Shown: piece after piece, positions 1 to 8,063 of the stretch
How the letters are laid out: every line of letters starts with the position of its first letter
Position numbering within the stretch: position 1 is the first letter of the stretch
DNA from: Lactobacillus sp. ESL0700
GTDB taxonomy: Bacteria > Bacillota > Bacilli > Lactobacillales > Lactobacillaceae
Reading direction: 5' to 3'
DNA length: 64,000 nt
Assembly (NCBI RefSeq): GCF_029392095.1
Contig: NZ_CP113930.1
Coordinates: 1,499,001-1,563,000, forward strand
Notes under the pieces: model-generated
The model's input: only the letters and a program-made list of their open reading frames with translations
Told to the model about the DNA's origin: nothing
Database searches by the model: none
Made by a program: the position numbers and the translations under genes

Positions 1-577
1 CTGCCTCCGCAACTTTATCTGGGACAGCAATTACATGTGCAAAATGATCTAAATCGCTCTCCTTTTGTGACAACACATTGCCCATCTGATTAGGATTAAC
101 CACGTGCGCCCATTCAGGCACCTGCCAATTATCCTTGTAGGTCAAGTACATTTCTCGAACCACATCTGGCTTGACCCAATCATATTGCCGGCGCACTTGA
201 TTACGATTAAGCAAGTTACGCAAGCTCTTGTGGTACATTAAATCAACGACGAATAATTCATAACGATAACGCTCAACCCAAGGCTTATAGTGTTCAATAC
301 TATCAGAAACAACATGGGTACTATCAACAATTACCGTTTCGCCGCGCTTCATCTTTTCTTCTACGAGGTAGTCAACTAACCGCTCTGTTTGCTTATTCGC
401 ATAGCGCGGAATTACTTGATGTAAGCAATCGGTATCTTCTTCATAAAAATAGGTTAAGTTCGCCAATAATAATCTAATTTGATCACGACTAATCGCGTAT
501 GGTTGTAAGTGATGGCGAGCAATGAATGAAGATTTACCGGAGCCGGGTGCGCCTCGTAATAAAAATATTTTACGCAT
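1..577 (-). CDS. Polynucleotide-kinase-like AAA family NTPase (3' part outside window)
   Basis: The frame opens at ATG 577 on the minus strand and stays open to the window edge, so the C-terminus is missing. The N-terminus reads MRKIFLLRGAPGSGKSSF: a P-loop (GAPGSGKSS) at about residues 9-17, followed by SRDQIR near residue 30 and DSTHV near residue 92. These match the layout of T4 polynucleotide-kinase-like P-loop kinases, in which the SRDxxR segment and the later D[ST]TH segment help bind the phosphate acceptor. Such proteins phosphorylate nucleic-acid 5' ends or small metabolites, and the substrate cannot be read from the sequence. It lies downstream of the gpmA-like gene with a gap of about 100 bases, so co-transcription is possible but not shown. 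It could equally be annotated as an AAA ATPase of unknown function. Confidence 0.8.
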   Translation of the reverse strand, partial: MRKIFLLRGAPGSGKSSFIARHHLQPYAISRDQIRLLLANLTYFYEEDTDCLHQVIPRYANKQTERLVDYLVEEKMKRGETVIVDSTHVVSDSIEHYKPWVERYRYELFVVDLMYHKSLRNLLNRNQVRRQYDWVKPDVVREMYLTYKDNWQVPEWAHVVNPNQMGNVLSQKESDLDHFAHVIAVPDKVAEA

Positions 578-681
578 GCCTTTTACTCCAAACTAAGAAT
601 GTAAAACTTATATAGTATCGTAATAAATTTTAACATACATCTGCCAAATTCCTTAATCAGAACTAAAAGCAATCTTAAAAT

Positions 682-1356
682 TTAGCGTAAAATTTGTTTA
701 TCAACAATTTGTAAACGATCATCCAAGGTATAGCTAATTGGCTCTGCATTAGGAACTTCTACCTGCACAATGTCGTGGTCATTAATTTCTTCCATTTTTT
801 TAATTAAGGCGCGCAGACTTGATCCGTGAGCAACAATTAATTGGTCCTCACCGTTTTTCAATCTACTTGCAACTTCATTATTATAGTATGGCAATAAGCG
901 CTGTTGCGTCTGATATAAGCTCTCAGCAAGCGGCAGGCGGTGCAAGTCACAGGTATTGTAACGGCGATCTGTAATCTTTTTCCCCTCTGGCGGAATTGAA
1001 TAAAAGCCGCGGCGCCACTCTAGAATTTGCTGCTTACCATAAATTTGGCGGGACAAATCCTTATTGATGCCACGGAGTTTGCCGTAATGCCGCTCATTCA
1101 GTCGCCAAGTTTTGGTAATTGGTAAATACAGAAAATGACAAACATCAGCCACAACATTTGCAGTCACAATTGCCCGCGATAAAACCGAAGTATGAATATG
1201 TGTTGGTGCAAAGTCAGGAATTTGCTTAATTAGTTCACCAGCATGCCTTGCTTGTGCCCTGCCCTTAGCAGTCAGTGGCACATCGTTCCACCCAGTGTAG
1301 ACATTGGCCGAATTGGCCGTGCTTTCACCATGTCTAACTAAAACTAACTTGACCAT
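682..1356 (-). CDS. gpmA: 2,3-bisphosphoglycerate-dependent phosphoglycerate mutase, GpmA type
   Basis: This 224-residue protein interconverts 3- and 2-phosphoglycerate in glycolysis through a phosphohistidine. The N-terminal RHGES carries the catalytic histidine near residue 9. NERHYG near residue 87 is the dPGM signature and AHGSSLRAL carries the second histidine. The usual family form of that last motif is AHGNSLRAL, so one asparagine is a serine here. The segment between WRRGF and the LAESL motif is slightly shorter than in E. coli GpmA. The start directly follows the stop of a small membrane protein gene, so the two are probably co-translated. It may be a second, divergent copy of a glycolytic mutase; the window does not show whether another gpm exists. 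Confidence 0.85.
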   Translation of the reverse strand: MVKLVLVRHGESTANSANVYTGWNDVPLTAKGRAQARHAGELIKQIPDFAPTHIHTSVLSRAIVTANVVADVCHFLYLPITKTWRLNERHYGKLRGINKDLSRQIYGKQQILEWRRGFYSIPPEGKKITDRRYNTCDLHRLPLAESLYQTQQRLLPYYNNEVASRLKNGEDQLIVAHGSSLRALIKKMEEINDHDIVQVEVPNAEPISYTLDDRLQIVDKQILR

Positions 1357-1536
1357 CTACTTGACCCAGTGCAAAATCATCATTGCAATGCCACCGATGA
1401 CAAAAATAATTCCTAAAATCATAAAGGCTGTTGTGCCGCCTCCGCGCTGATTATGCCGGCGACGATTATATGAATACGCCATGTCGTAAAGTCCGACAAT
1501 CAAAACAATAATGGCTGTAAAAAGACTAACTTTCAT
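1357..1536 (-). CDS. Small membrane protein of unknown function (59 aa)
   Basis: ATG at 1536 follows an AGGGGAAAT ribosome binding site, and the stop TAG at 1357-1359 abuts the gpmA start. The product has two hydrophobic stretches, about residues 5-16 (FTAIIVLIVGLY) and 37-56 (AFMILGIIFVIGGIAMMI). They flank a basic, glycine-rich loop (NRRRHNQRGGG), so a two-pass hairpin in the membrane is likely. No family was recognised. The tight spacing to gpmA and the 11-base gap after the CDF transporter gene suggest one transcript. It is supported only by start site, spacing and a membrane-protein composition. Confidence 0.65.
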   Translation of the reverse strand: MKVSLFTAIIVLIVGLYDMAYSYNRRRHNQRGGGTTAFMILGIIFVIGGIAMMILHWVK

Positions 1537-1547
1537 TTCTATTTCCC

Positions 1548-2447
1548 CTAATTTTCGTGATCATGGCCCGGCACAATCATCTCATCATTCTTGCCACGTT
1601 CACACTCAGCTTGAAAATTAATATGATTAATCCCCAATTGCTGCAACTTTTTACTAATTTGCTGCGTTAACTTTTCAAATTCACCAGCAGTTAATTTAGC
1701 ATCCACGTTAACGTGGGCATCAAGCATAATATAATTGTCGCTGTAGCGCCATAAATGCACATGATGAATATTTTTTATCTCTGGAAAAGATAACACAATT
1801 TGATTCATTTGTTCAAGGTCAATATCAGGATTTGATTCCATTAAAATATTCGCTGCTTTTTTAGTAATCTGATATGCCTCATGCAGAACAAACACTGATA
1901 CTAACATCGTCATGACAGGATCAAGCCAAGTAATCTGCCAGAAGTAAATAAATATCGCGCCAATGACGACAGCAACGCTAGACAAGGCATCACTCATCAT
2001 ATGCACAAAGGTTGAACGGACGTTTAAACTCCCTTTTGCATCTTGGTGCATCGCCAACATCGAAACAAAATTAGCTATCAGACCAATAATCGAAACTACC
2101 AGCATAATACCGCCCTTAATTTGGCTAGGCTGCCAAAAACGCTCAATTGCCTCAACAAATAAAGTAATACTGATTAAAATTAAAATAATTCCGTTAGTGA
2201 AGGCGGCCAAGGTTTCGGCACGCTCATAGCCGAACGTTTTATTCTGATTGCGACTACGATTACTAATTAAATGTGCGACAAACGAAATGATAATCGCACC
2301 CACATCACTTAAATTATGGACAGCATCTGACAATAAGGCTAAGGACCCAGACACAAACCCACCAATAAACTCTGCAATGGTAATGATAATGTTAAGTAGC
2401 GTTACATAAGCATAACGCTTAGTTGTGTGATCTTTCATTTTATGCAT
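1548..2447 (-). CDS. Cation diffusion facilitator (CDF) family metal exporter, CzcD-like
   Basis: Proton-coupled efflux of Zn2+ or similar divalent metal across the cell membrane is the family role. The 299-residue protein has about six transmembrane segments, with the metal-site motif ALLSDAVHNLSDV near residues 38-50 (HxxxD) and a second HMMSDALSS near 150. The C-terminal cytoplasmic domain contains HHVHLWRYSDN and a histidine-rich end (PGHDHEN). Two starts are possible: ATG 2447 and ATG 2438 (MKDHTTK), both behind AAGGAAAGGA. The second has the longer, more typical spacing. The gene is followed by the 59-residue membrane protein and gpmA. Metal specificity is not determined. Confidence 0.9.
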   Translation of the reverse strand: MHKMKDHTTKRYAYVTLLNIIITIAEFIGGFVSGSLALLSDAVHNLSDVGAIIISFVAHLISNRSRNQNKTFGYERAETLAAFTNGIILILISITLFVEAIERFWQPSQIKGGIMLVVSIIGLIANFVSMLAMHQDAKGSLNVRSTFVHMMSDALSSVAVVIGAIFIYFWQITWLDPVMTMLVSVFVLHEAYQITKKAANILMESNPDIDLEQMNQIVLSFPEIKNIHHVHLWRYSDNYIMLDAHVNVDAKLTAGEFEKLTQQISKKLQQLGINHINFQAECERGKNDEMIVPGHDHEN

Positions 2448-2471
2448 TCCTTTCCTTGCATTTAGTGTAAC

Positions 2472-2501
2472 AAAAAAGTCTTACTGCTCCCAGTAAGACT
2501 A
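2472..2501 (-). terminator. Rho-independent terminator of the histidine phosphatase gene
   Basis: A 10-base perfect inverted repeat (AGTCTTACTG, 4-base loop, CAGTAAGACT) is followed on the minus strand by six T residues. The stem overlaps the stop codon of the phosphatase gene at 2499. Confidence 0.9.
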
Positions 2502-3179
2502 TATATTTTCTGCATTAATATTGTAATCGACAATTTCAAATTTGCCATTGTCATGGAGAATGCCGCGACTGACACTACCGTTATCAGGAAAGATAATGTC
2601 GTGTAACCCATCACTTTGGTTCCAGTACTTAATTCCCAAGGTTTTGATAAAGTCACCATGTGACACTAGCAAAACGCGCTTCTCATTCTTGGTTAAATCG
2701 CTTAGCACGTTAACCGCACGCACCATTCTGGCATCAAGTTCTTCCTTATTTTCGGCCAAATGTCGTGGATCAGCTTCTTTGGTGGCCTCCCGAAACTCAT
2801 AAATACCGACTTGATTAATGATTTTGGTCACGTTATCCTCATGACCCATACCAGCGGCCATTGCAACTTGCTCCCAAGTATGATGAACATCATCACCCTC
2901 AAACGAACCAAAAAAGACTTCCCGAAATTCTGGCAGCTTTTTGATTTTGTTAATTTCCGATACCTGATTGGCATCTTTCATTAAGTGCACGGTATCAATT
3001 GCTCGCTTCAAATCTGAAGAATACATATTGTCAAAATGAACCTGACTTAAAGCCTGTGCGGTTCGCTTTAAATCATTAATTCCTTTAACCGTCAATGGTG
3101 AGTCACACCAGCCCTGAACCTTATCAAGCTGGTTAAACATCGTTTCACCATGCCGAACCAAATAAACTTCTGTACTCAA
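2499..3179 (-). CDS. Histidine phosphatase superfamily protein (226 aa)
   Basis: The start is placed at TTG 3179 because AAAGGAG sits 8 bases upstream of it. The longer frame from ATG 3197 would contain that ribosome binding site inside its own first codons and has no site before it. The protein begins STEVYLVRHGETMFNQ: RHGE is the phosphohistidine motif and VSHGDF in the last third carries the second catalytic histidine. It lacks the dPGM signature NERHYG, so a phosphatase rather than a mutase is expected; the substrate is unknown. The gene lies 34 bases after the TauE/SafE gene and is probably in its operon. It is one of four members of the superfamily in the window. Confidence 0.85.
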   Translation of the reverse strand: MSTEVYLVRHGETMFNQLDKVQGWCDSPLTVKGINDLKRTAQALSQVHFDNMYSSDLKRAIDTVHLMKDANQVSEINKIKKLPEFREVFFGSFEGDDVHHTWEQVAMAAGMGHEDNVTKIINQVGIYEFREATKEADPRHLAENKEELDARMVRAVNVLSDLTKNEKRVLLVSHGDFIKTLGIKYWNQSDGLHDIIFPDNGSVSRGILHDNGKFEIVDYNINAENI

Positions 3180-3213
3180 TTCGCATTCTCCTTTCATAAT
3201 AGATTGTATTAAA

Positions 3214-3975
3214 CTATAACATATATGCTTTGTAAAAGAAATACCCTGCCTGAATAAACGCTAGAGCCGCAATGAATAACCGGACAACATTTGCCGGAAC
3301 CTTACGCAAAATTCCCATTCCTAAATAACCACCGATAAACATCCCGATGGCAAGTGGAATAGCCTGATTCCAGTAAATGTGTGACGTAAAGATAAATACA
3401 ATTAACGCTACCAGGTTAGCCAAGCCGCAAATAACGTTTTTGATGGCATTTACGACAATAAACTTTTCATCAGTAATATAGGTTAACAGTACCAGCACAA
3501 TCACGCCACCGGCAGCACCAAAGTAGCCGGTATAAACACCCATTACGAGTAACGCTGCGATATAGAAAATTTCTTGCCAGAGCGGTCTTTTGTGTGGTTC
3601 TAAACTGTGATGCTTGCCGGATGCCAGCACCATAATTCCCGAGCCGGCAATGAAGAACGGCACGAGTTTTTCAAAGACACTTGATGGAAACGATAATAGT
3701 AAAAAGCAGCCTAAAAGCGACCCGACAACTGTAAATAAGCCATAAAAGCCGACTTGTTTCCAGTGTCCCTTGAGTTCCTTAGTTGATGAAATCGTCGAGC
3801 CAACGCTGGTCCAAATGAGAGCGGCGTCGTTAGTGACATTGGCATAAACTGGCGGAATCCCGACGGCTAATAAGACTGGGTAGGACGCAAGCGATGCCAT
3901 TGATGCGACTGATGACAGTAGACCTCCTGCAATTCCTCCCAGTAAAATAAAGATTAATGTAAAAATTGACGGCAT
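3214..3975 (-). CDS. TauE/SafE (sulfite exporter/TSUP) family membrane transporter
   Basis: The 253-residue hydrophobic protein has about eight transmembrane helices. It has the two-repeat layout of the TSUP family, with GGIAGGLLSSVASM near the N-terminus and the matching GYFGAAGGVIVLVLL in the middle. The family moves small organic or sulfur anions across the membrane; the cargo here is unknown. A strong ribosome binding site (AAAGGAG, 7-base spacing) supports ATG 3975. It is divergent from the HAD-like gene at 4048 and heads a probable two-gene operon with the downstream histidine phosphatase. Confidence 0.85.
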   Translation of the reverse strand: MPSIFTLIFILLGGIAGGLLSSVASMASLASYPVLLAVGIPPVYANVTNDAALIWTSVGSTISSTKELKGHWKQVGFYGLFTVVGSLLGCFLLLSFPSSVFEKLVPFFIAGSGIMVLASGKHHSLEPHKRPLWQEIFYIAALLVMGVYTGYFGAAGGVIVLVLLTYITDEKFIVVNAIKNVICGLANLVALIVFIFTSHIYWNQAIPLAIGMFIGGYLGMGILRKVPANVVRLFIAALAFIQAGYFFYKAYML

Positions 3976-4047
3976 TTTTTAACTCCTTTTTAGCAATAAT
4001 ATCTATTATAATGCAAGTAGAAAACAAATAAAGAAGGTAAACTAACA

Positions 4048-4707
4048 GTGACAAAGTTTGAAACATTGATAATTATTCCCGAAGGCAATCTGTTAAATCA
4101 AAAAGTAGCCGAAAGAAACGCGCTTCGGCAAACTTTACGTGAGCTAGGCCGCGATTTTGGCCCTGCTGAACGAATTAGATACACCAGCCTGCAGGAGAAA
4201 GTAAAGTTTCTCGGTCTAAACGAGCGCATTCAATTAATTTTGCAAACATTTTGCAACGATAATTTACAAACTTCTCAGCAAATTTTTTGGCAAAAAATGA
4301 CCGAGCAGAAACAACTGGTTCAAGATGCGATTGCCTTTTTAGATGAAATGTCAGCTAAAGTTAATTTGGTAATGCTGGCAAAAGAGCCGCAAAAAATATT
4401 AGCACCCCGACTAGCAGAAAGTGAACTGCTCAATTATTTTTCTGCCGTTTACTTTCCAGAAAATTCCGCTGTCAAACTGCCTAATAAAAATGTGTTTGTA
4501 CCTATTTTTCAGGAGCACAACGACTTTAACCCGGCAACCAGTCTAGTTATCGGTACCAACCTCACCGAGGAAATTCAAGGTGCTGAAAATGCCAACCTGC
4601 AATCACTATGGCTGGCACCTAAAAAAAGCAAAATTCCGATTACCCCGCATCCCACACTGCACCTGAACAAGTTAAGCGATTTATTATTTTACCTTCAGCT
4701 CAGCTAG
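4048..4707 (+). CDS. HAD-like protein without the catalytic aspartates (probable pseudoenzyme)
   Basis: GTG start with AAGAAGG upstream; 219 residues. The layout follows YjjG-type haloacid-dehalogenase (HAD) hydrolases: a cap-like helical region, then VIGTNLTEEIQGAENANLQS near residue 167, which lines up with the family motif IV (GDSLxxDIxGAxNAG). At the N-terminus, where the family has DxDGTLL, this protein has IIPEGNLLNQ. Both nucleophile-site aspartates are gone, and the motif IV GDS is GTN. Phosphatase activity is therefore unlikely, and a binding or regulatory role is possible. Codon use and an intact frame argue against a decaying pseudogene. It precedes the DJ-1/PfpI gene by 36 bases and is probably co-transcribed with it. 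Confidence 0.7.
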   Translation: MTKFETLIIIPEGNLLNQKVAERNALRQTLRELGRDFGPAERIRYTSLQEKVKFLGLNERIQLILQTFCNDNLQTSQQIFWQKMTEQKQLVQDAIAFLDEMSAKVNLVMLAKEPQKILAPRLAESELLNYFSAVYFPENSAVKLPNKNVFVPIFQEHNDFNPATSLVIGTNLTEEIQGAENANLQSLWLAPKKSKIPITPHPTLHLNKLSDLLFYLQLS

Positions 4708-4743
4708 TTTATAATAAAAGTAACAGATTGTGAGGTATAAAAG

Positions 4744-5328
4744 ATGACTAAAGTTGCGGTAGTCTTCGCTGATGGTTGCGAAGAAGTTGAAGGCTTGAGC
4801 GTGATTGACGTTCTACGTCGCTTAGGTGTGCAAGCCGACATGGTAGGATTAACTAGCAAGGATGTACTTGGCGATCACAATATTAAGTTAACTTGTGACA
4901 AAATCGTCGATGAAAGTTTGCTTGATTATGATTTAGTAGCTTTTCCGGGTGGTAAAACTGGCGCCGAAAATTTGCGCGACAACCAGCTATTGAAGTCTTT
5001 AATGGTGCAGCGCCACGAAAATCAACAGTGGGATGCTGCCATGTGTGCAGCACCAATTGCCTTGGCTCGCTATGGCGTGTTAAATGACGTGAACTATACC
5101 TGTTATCCTGGATTTGATACTCAAACTAAGCATGATGCACCAAGTGGTAACTTTAAAGAAGACATTACAGTTACGGATTCTGATCAACGAGTAATTACTA
5201 GCCGAGGACCAGCAACAGCTTGGGCTTTTGCTTATGCAATTGCTGAAGCACTTGGAATTGATACTACAGCATTAAAGCAAGGCATGCTTTACGAGTATCT
5301 TGGCGACCACATTCAAGATAGTTTATAA
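4744..5328 (+). CDS. DJ-1/PfpI (ThiJ) family protein
   Basis: The 194-residue DJ-1 fold protein has the three usual active-site features: the glutamate in ADGCEEVEG near residue 17, the elbow cysteine in AAMCAAPIA near residue 100, and the histidine-like region replaced by NYTCYPGF near 120. Family members act as glyoxalases, deglycases or redox-sensing chaperones; the exact activity is not assigned. Start ATG 4744 follows GAGGTATAAAAG. It is second in a likely pair with the HAD-like gene and is followed by a clear terminator. Confidence 0.88.
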   Translation: MTKVAVVFADGCEEVEGLSVIDVLRRLGVQADMVGLTSKDVLGDHNIKLTCDKIVDESLLDYDLVAFPGGKTGAENLRDNQLLKSLMVQRHENQQWDAAMCAAPIALARYGVLNDVNYTCYPGFDTQTKHDAPSGNFKEDITVTDSDQRVITSRGPATAWAFAYAIAEALGIDTTALKQGMLYEYLGDHIQDSL

Positions 5329-5336
5329 TAATACAA

Positions 5337-5366
5337 AACCACTACTAAATTTAGCAGTGGTTTTTG
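5337..5366 (+). terminator. Rho-independent terminator after the DJ-1/PfpI gene
   Basis: AACCACT and AGTGGTT pair around an inner CTAAATTTAG stem, and a run of five T follows. It closes the 4048-5328 transcript. The reverse strand is also A/T-rich here and could serve weakly for the opposing gene. Confidence 0.85.
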
Positions 5367-5416
5367 TGTATTCTGGGTTAACGCCAATTTAATTTGATTG
5401 TTACGCACCGATAAGA

Positions 5417-6004
5417 TTATTGCTTTTTAACATTAATTGCCTCAACAAAGTTAAACTTACCATCTTCATAAGTAAACTTGAGAATGCAACAATTATGGAA
5501 GTTGGTTACTCGCTGCTTAATTTCATCATAAGGCAGCCACTTTTGCAAAAACATGAAACATGCTCCACCATGACTAACTGCTAGAACGTGGTGCGCATCT
5601 GGCTGCTCCATGATCGATGTCAGAGTGCTATTCATTCGCCCCTGTACTTCAATATCTGACTCGCCGCCAAATTGCAGAAAGAAGTCACCGTATGAATGCC
5701 GGCTACTGTCATTATGGGGATTAAGCTGCTCGCTTTGCCCTTCAAAGACGCCAAAATTCCATTCCTTCAAGCCCTTTAATCTGGTATATGGCTGATCCGT
5801 AATATTCTCCAGCGTGTCACAGGCCCGCTCCTGCGTTGACGAATAAGCGTGGTCAAAGGTGATTTGATGCGACTTAAAGTATTGCCCGACTTCTTGTGCA
5901 TCTTTAATTCCCTGCTGGGTTAACGGCGAATCTGACCACCCCTGAATTCTGTGTAATTGGTTAAATAATGTCTGACTGTGCCGCATCAAATATAGTTCTT
6001 TCAT
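5417..6004 (-). CDS. Histidine phosphatase superfamily protein with RHSQT motif
   Basis: 195 residues starting MKELYLMRHSQTLFNQ. The phosphohistidine arginine-histidine pair is kept, but the usual RHGE(T) reads RHSQT. The second catalytic histidine is in AVSHGGACFMF near residue 142. It has the short length of small-molecule or protein phosphatases and no dPGM signature. Its ATG overlaps the last four bases of the aldo/keto reductase gene (ATGA), so translation is coupled and the two products may act together. The RHG-to-RHS change sits next to the catalytic histidine and may alter activity. Confidence 0.82.
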   Translation of the reverse strand: MKELYLMRHSQTLFNQLHRIQGWSDSPLTQQGIKDAQEVGQYFKSHQITFDHAYSSTQERACDTLENITDQPYTRLKGLKEWNFGVFEGQSEQLNPHNDSSRHSYGDFFLQFGGESDIEVQGRMNSTLTSIMEQPDAHHVLAVSHGGACFMFLQKWLPYDEIKQRVTNFHNCCILKFTYEDGKFNFVEAINVKKQ

Positions 6005-7008
6005 TTTGAATCCTCATTTAATAATACTGTCCCTGCTGGTGGATTTTCATCAATCGCACCAACAATTTTATGCGGAAAATATGGCTGCTCAATGTAAGCA
6101 ATATCTTCATTAGTTAGTTTAACAGAAAGCGCATTTACTGCATCATCAAAATGGCTAATTTTGGTTGCCCCGATAATTGGTGCTGTTATACCCTTAGACC
6201 ATAACCATGCTAACGCAATTTGCGACATCTTCACCTGATATTTTTGTGCTAATTCGTTAACTCGCTTAGTAATCTGCACATCATATTTCTTCGTATGGTC
6301 ATACTTACCACGTGCTACCCGGTCAGTTTTACTGCGCAAAGTATCGGCATCCCAATTAGGACGAGCAAGTCGACCAGCAGCTAAGGGACTATACGGCATC
6401 AATGTGACGCCCATTTGGCGACAAAGCGGGATCAATTCATGCTCATCTTCTCGATAAAGCAAGTTATAGTGATTTTCCATTGCTGAAAACTGGGTCCAGC
6501 CATGATCCCGCGCAGCTAGTTGCATATTGTAAAACTGATAGGCATACATCGCTGATGCACCAAGCGCCCTAACTTTTCCGGCCTTAACCAAATCGTTTAG
6601 AGCAGACATTGTCTCCTCAATCGGCGTATCATAATCAAACCGGTGAATCATGTATAAATCCAAATAATCCGTTCCTAGTCGCTCTAAAGTACCGTCAATT
6701 TCACGTTCAATCGCTTTACGTGATAGGCGGCCAGGATTGAAATAAACCTTAGAAGCAATCACTACCTTATCTCTGGTAGTGCAGTTTTTCAGTGCTTTTC
6801 CTAAATATTCCTCGCCGGTACCCGCAGAATAACTGTTAGCTGTATCAAAAAAGTTAATTCCTAAATCTAATGCATGGGCGACAACCTTCTCAGTATCACT
6901 TGGATTTAACGTCCAATCATGCATTGTCCCAGCTTGACCAAAACTCATGCCACCAACACATAATTTAGAAATCTTAATGGTCGTTTTACCTAAATTAGCA
7001 TATTCCAT
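6001..7008 (-). CDS. Aldo/keto reductase
   Basis: The 335-residue NADPH-dependent oxidoreductase has a TIM-barrel fold. Catalytic tetrad residues are visible: Asp in FFDTANSYS near residue 55, Tyr in the same motif, Lys in VIASKVYF near 87 and His in YMIHRFD near 121. The C-terminal NADP-binding segment contains PIIGATKISH. The sequence resembles the large YhdN/YajO-like group acting on diverse carbonyls; the substrate is unknown. The start is supported by AAAGGAGAGCAGCT before ATG 7008. It heads a two-gene operon with the overlapping histidine phosphatase and has a recognisable promoter upstream. Confidence 0.9.
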   Translation of the reverse strand: MEYANLGKTTIKISKLCVGGMSFGQAGTMHDWTLNPSDTEKVVAHALDLGINFFDTANSYSAGTGEEYLGKALKNCTTRDKVVIASKVYFNPGRLSRKAIEREIDGTLERLGTDYLDLYMIHRFDYDTPIEETMSALNDLVKAGKVRALGASAMYAYQFYNMQLAARDHGWTQFSAMENHYNLLYREDEHELIPLCRQMGVTLMPYSPLAAGRLARPNWDADTLRSKTDRVARGKYDHTKKYDVQITKRVNELAQKYQVKMSQIALAWLWSKGITAPIIGATKISHFDDAVNALSVKLTNEDIAYIEQPYFPHKIVGAIDENPPAGTVLLNEDSK

Positions 7009-7036
7009 AGCTGCTCTCCTTTGATTTTTTGTAATT

Positions 7037-7066
7037 ATTATAATTATTCAGAGCAACTTATGTCTA
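7037..7066 (-). promoter_or_regulatory. Probable sigma-A promoter for the aldo/keto reductase operon
   Basis: On the minus strand TAGACA (7061-7066), an 18-base spacer and TATAAT (7037-7042) precede the gene by about 30 bases. Confidence 0.6.
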
Positions 7067-7114
7067 ATACTTATTTAACATAGGATATTATAGCAATTAG
7101 GCATAGCTAGCACT

Positions 7115-7987
7115 TCACCATAAAAATCGGCCGATAGCTTGGTCAACCTTGGGATTTTCGTGAAGTTGACTGTGCTGACCGCCAGCTCCCTTAACTTCAA
7201 TTTCGCGATAACTGCTTACTTTCCCGCGCAACAAATATCGCAGCGAACGAGCCGAAACAACGCTAACATCCCCATCAGAATTGGTACCATCACCTTTATT
7301 GCCAAAAACATTTAAGACTTGCACACCACTAGGATAATTTTGCCGATATTTTAATAAATAACGGTATGATGCATTGAGATATTTAGGACGCCCACTAGAT
7401 AATAAATAATTATGATTTATCTTGTCGTCCATCCCCACGATGCCATCAAAATGACCGCCAAGATTAACCTGCTTTCTTAACTTAGGCAATTTAGAATTAC
7501 TGCCATACTTCACTTGGTAAAACATTGTCGTTAAGTTACCCATCGAATGTGCTACTGTGTTGTAGTGCTTGATGCGGTATTTTTTCTGCAATAAGACGAT
7601 AAGGTGATAAAACCATTCGCGCGTTAAGTAATAATTGCCATTTTTATTGTCAGCAAACACCAGCTGAATTATCGGGTGTGCTATGCCTTTTGGCCAAGTT
7701 CCCCGCAGTATAATCGTACCATCACGCTTAACTTTGGCAGTCAGTACCTGATGTGCATTGTTATGCTTTTCAGCATACGCAATCATACTGTCTGTCGATT
7801 TGCCGCTGGCACCCCAGCCATGCAGATAAATTGTCGGCGTGCTGTCTGAGTGATCCATAACTTGACCAACCTGATTAGTATTAGCCGGATAACTATTACG
7901 ACCATTAACCGCATGCCAACAGACGATACCAATACTAAGCAAAATAATTATACTTATTCCAAGCCAAAACCAATTTTTCTTTTTCAT
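7115..7987 (-). CDS. Membrane-anchored or secreted alpha/beta hydrolase, DUF915 family
   Basis: The 290-residue protein has an N-terminal hydrophobic segment (residues about 5-25, WFWLGISIIILLSIGIVCW) behind a basic start (MKKKN), so it is exported or anchored outside the cell. The hydrolase core shows YLHGWGASGKS near residue 53 and the nucleophile elbow VAHSMGN near residue 146. Later come an acidic residue region (NSDGDVSVV) and a histidine (GGQHSQLHENP) that complete the Ser-Asp-His set. DUF915 proteins are common in lactobacilli as putative cell-surface esterases; the substrate is unknown. It is divergent from the LysR gene, with 76 bases between the starts. Confidence 0.85.
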   Translation of the reverse strand: MKKKNWFWLGISIIILLSIGIVCWHAVNGRNSYPANTNQVGQVMDHSDSTPTIYLHGWGASGKSTDSMIAYAEKHNNAHQVLTAKVKRDGTIILRGTWPKGIAHPIIQLVFADNKNGNYYLTREWFYHLIVLLQKKYRIKHYNTVAHSMGNLTTMFYQVKYGSNSKLPKLRKQVNLGGHFDGIVGMDDKINHNYLLSSGRPKYLNASYRYLLKYRQNYPSGVQVLNVFGNKGDGTNSDGDVSVVSARSLRYLLRGKVSSYREIEVKGAGGQHSQLHENPKVDQAIGRFLW

Positions 7988-8063
7988 TATTTTACTTCCC
8001 CAAAGTTTTATACTTATTCTAAAATTATTACCATAACTAACTTATTTCAATCAAAGGAACACA

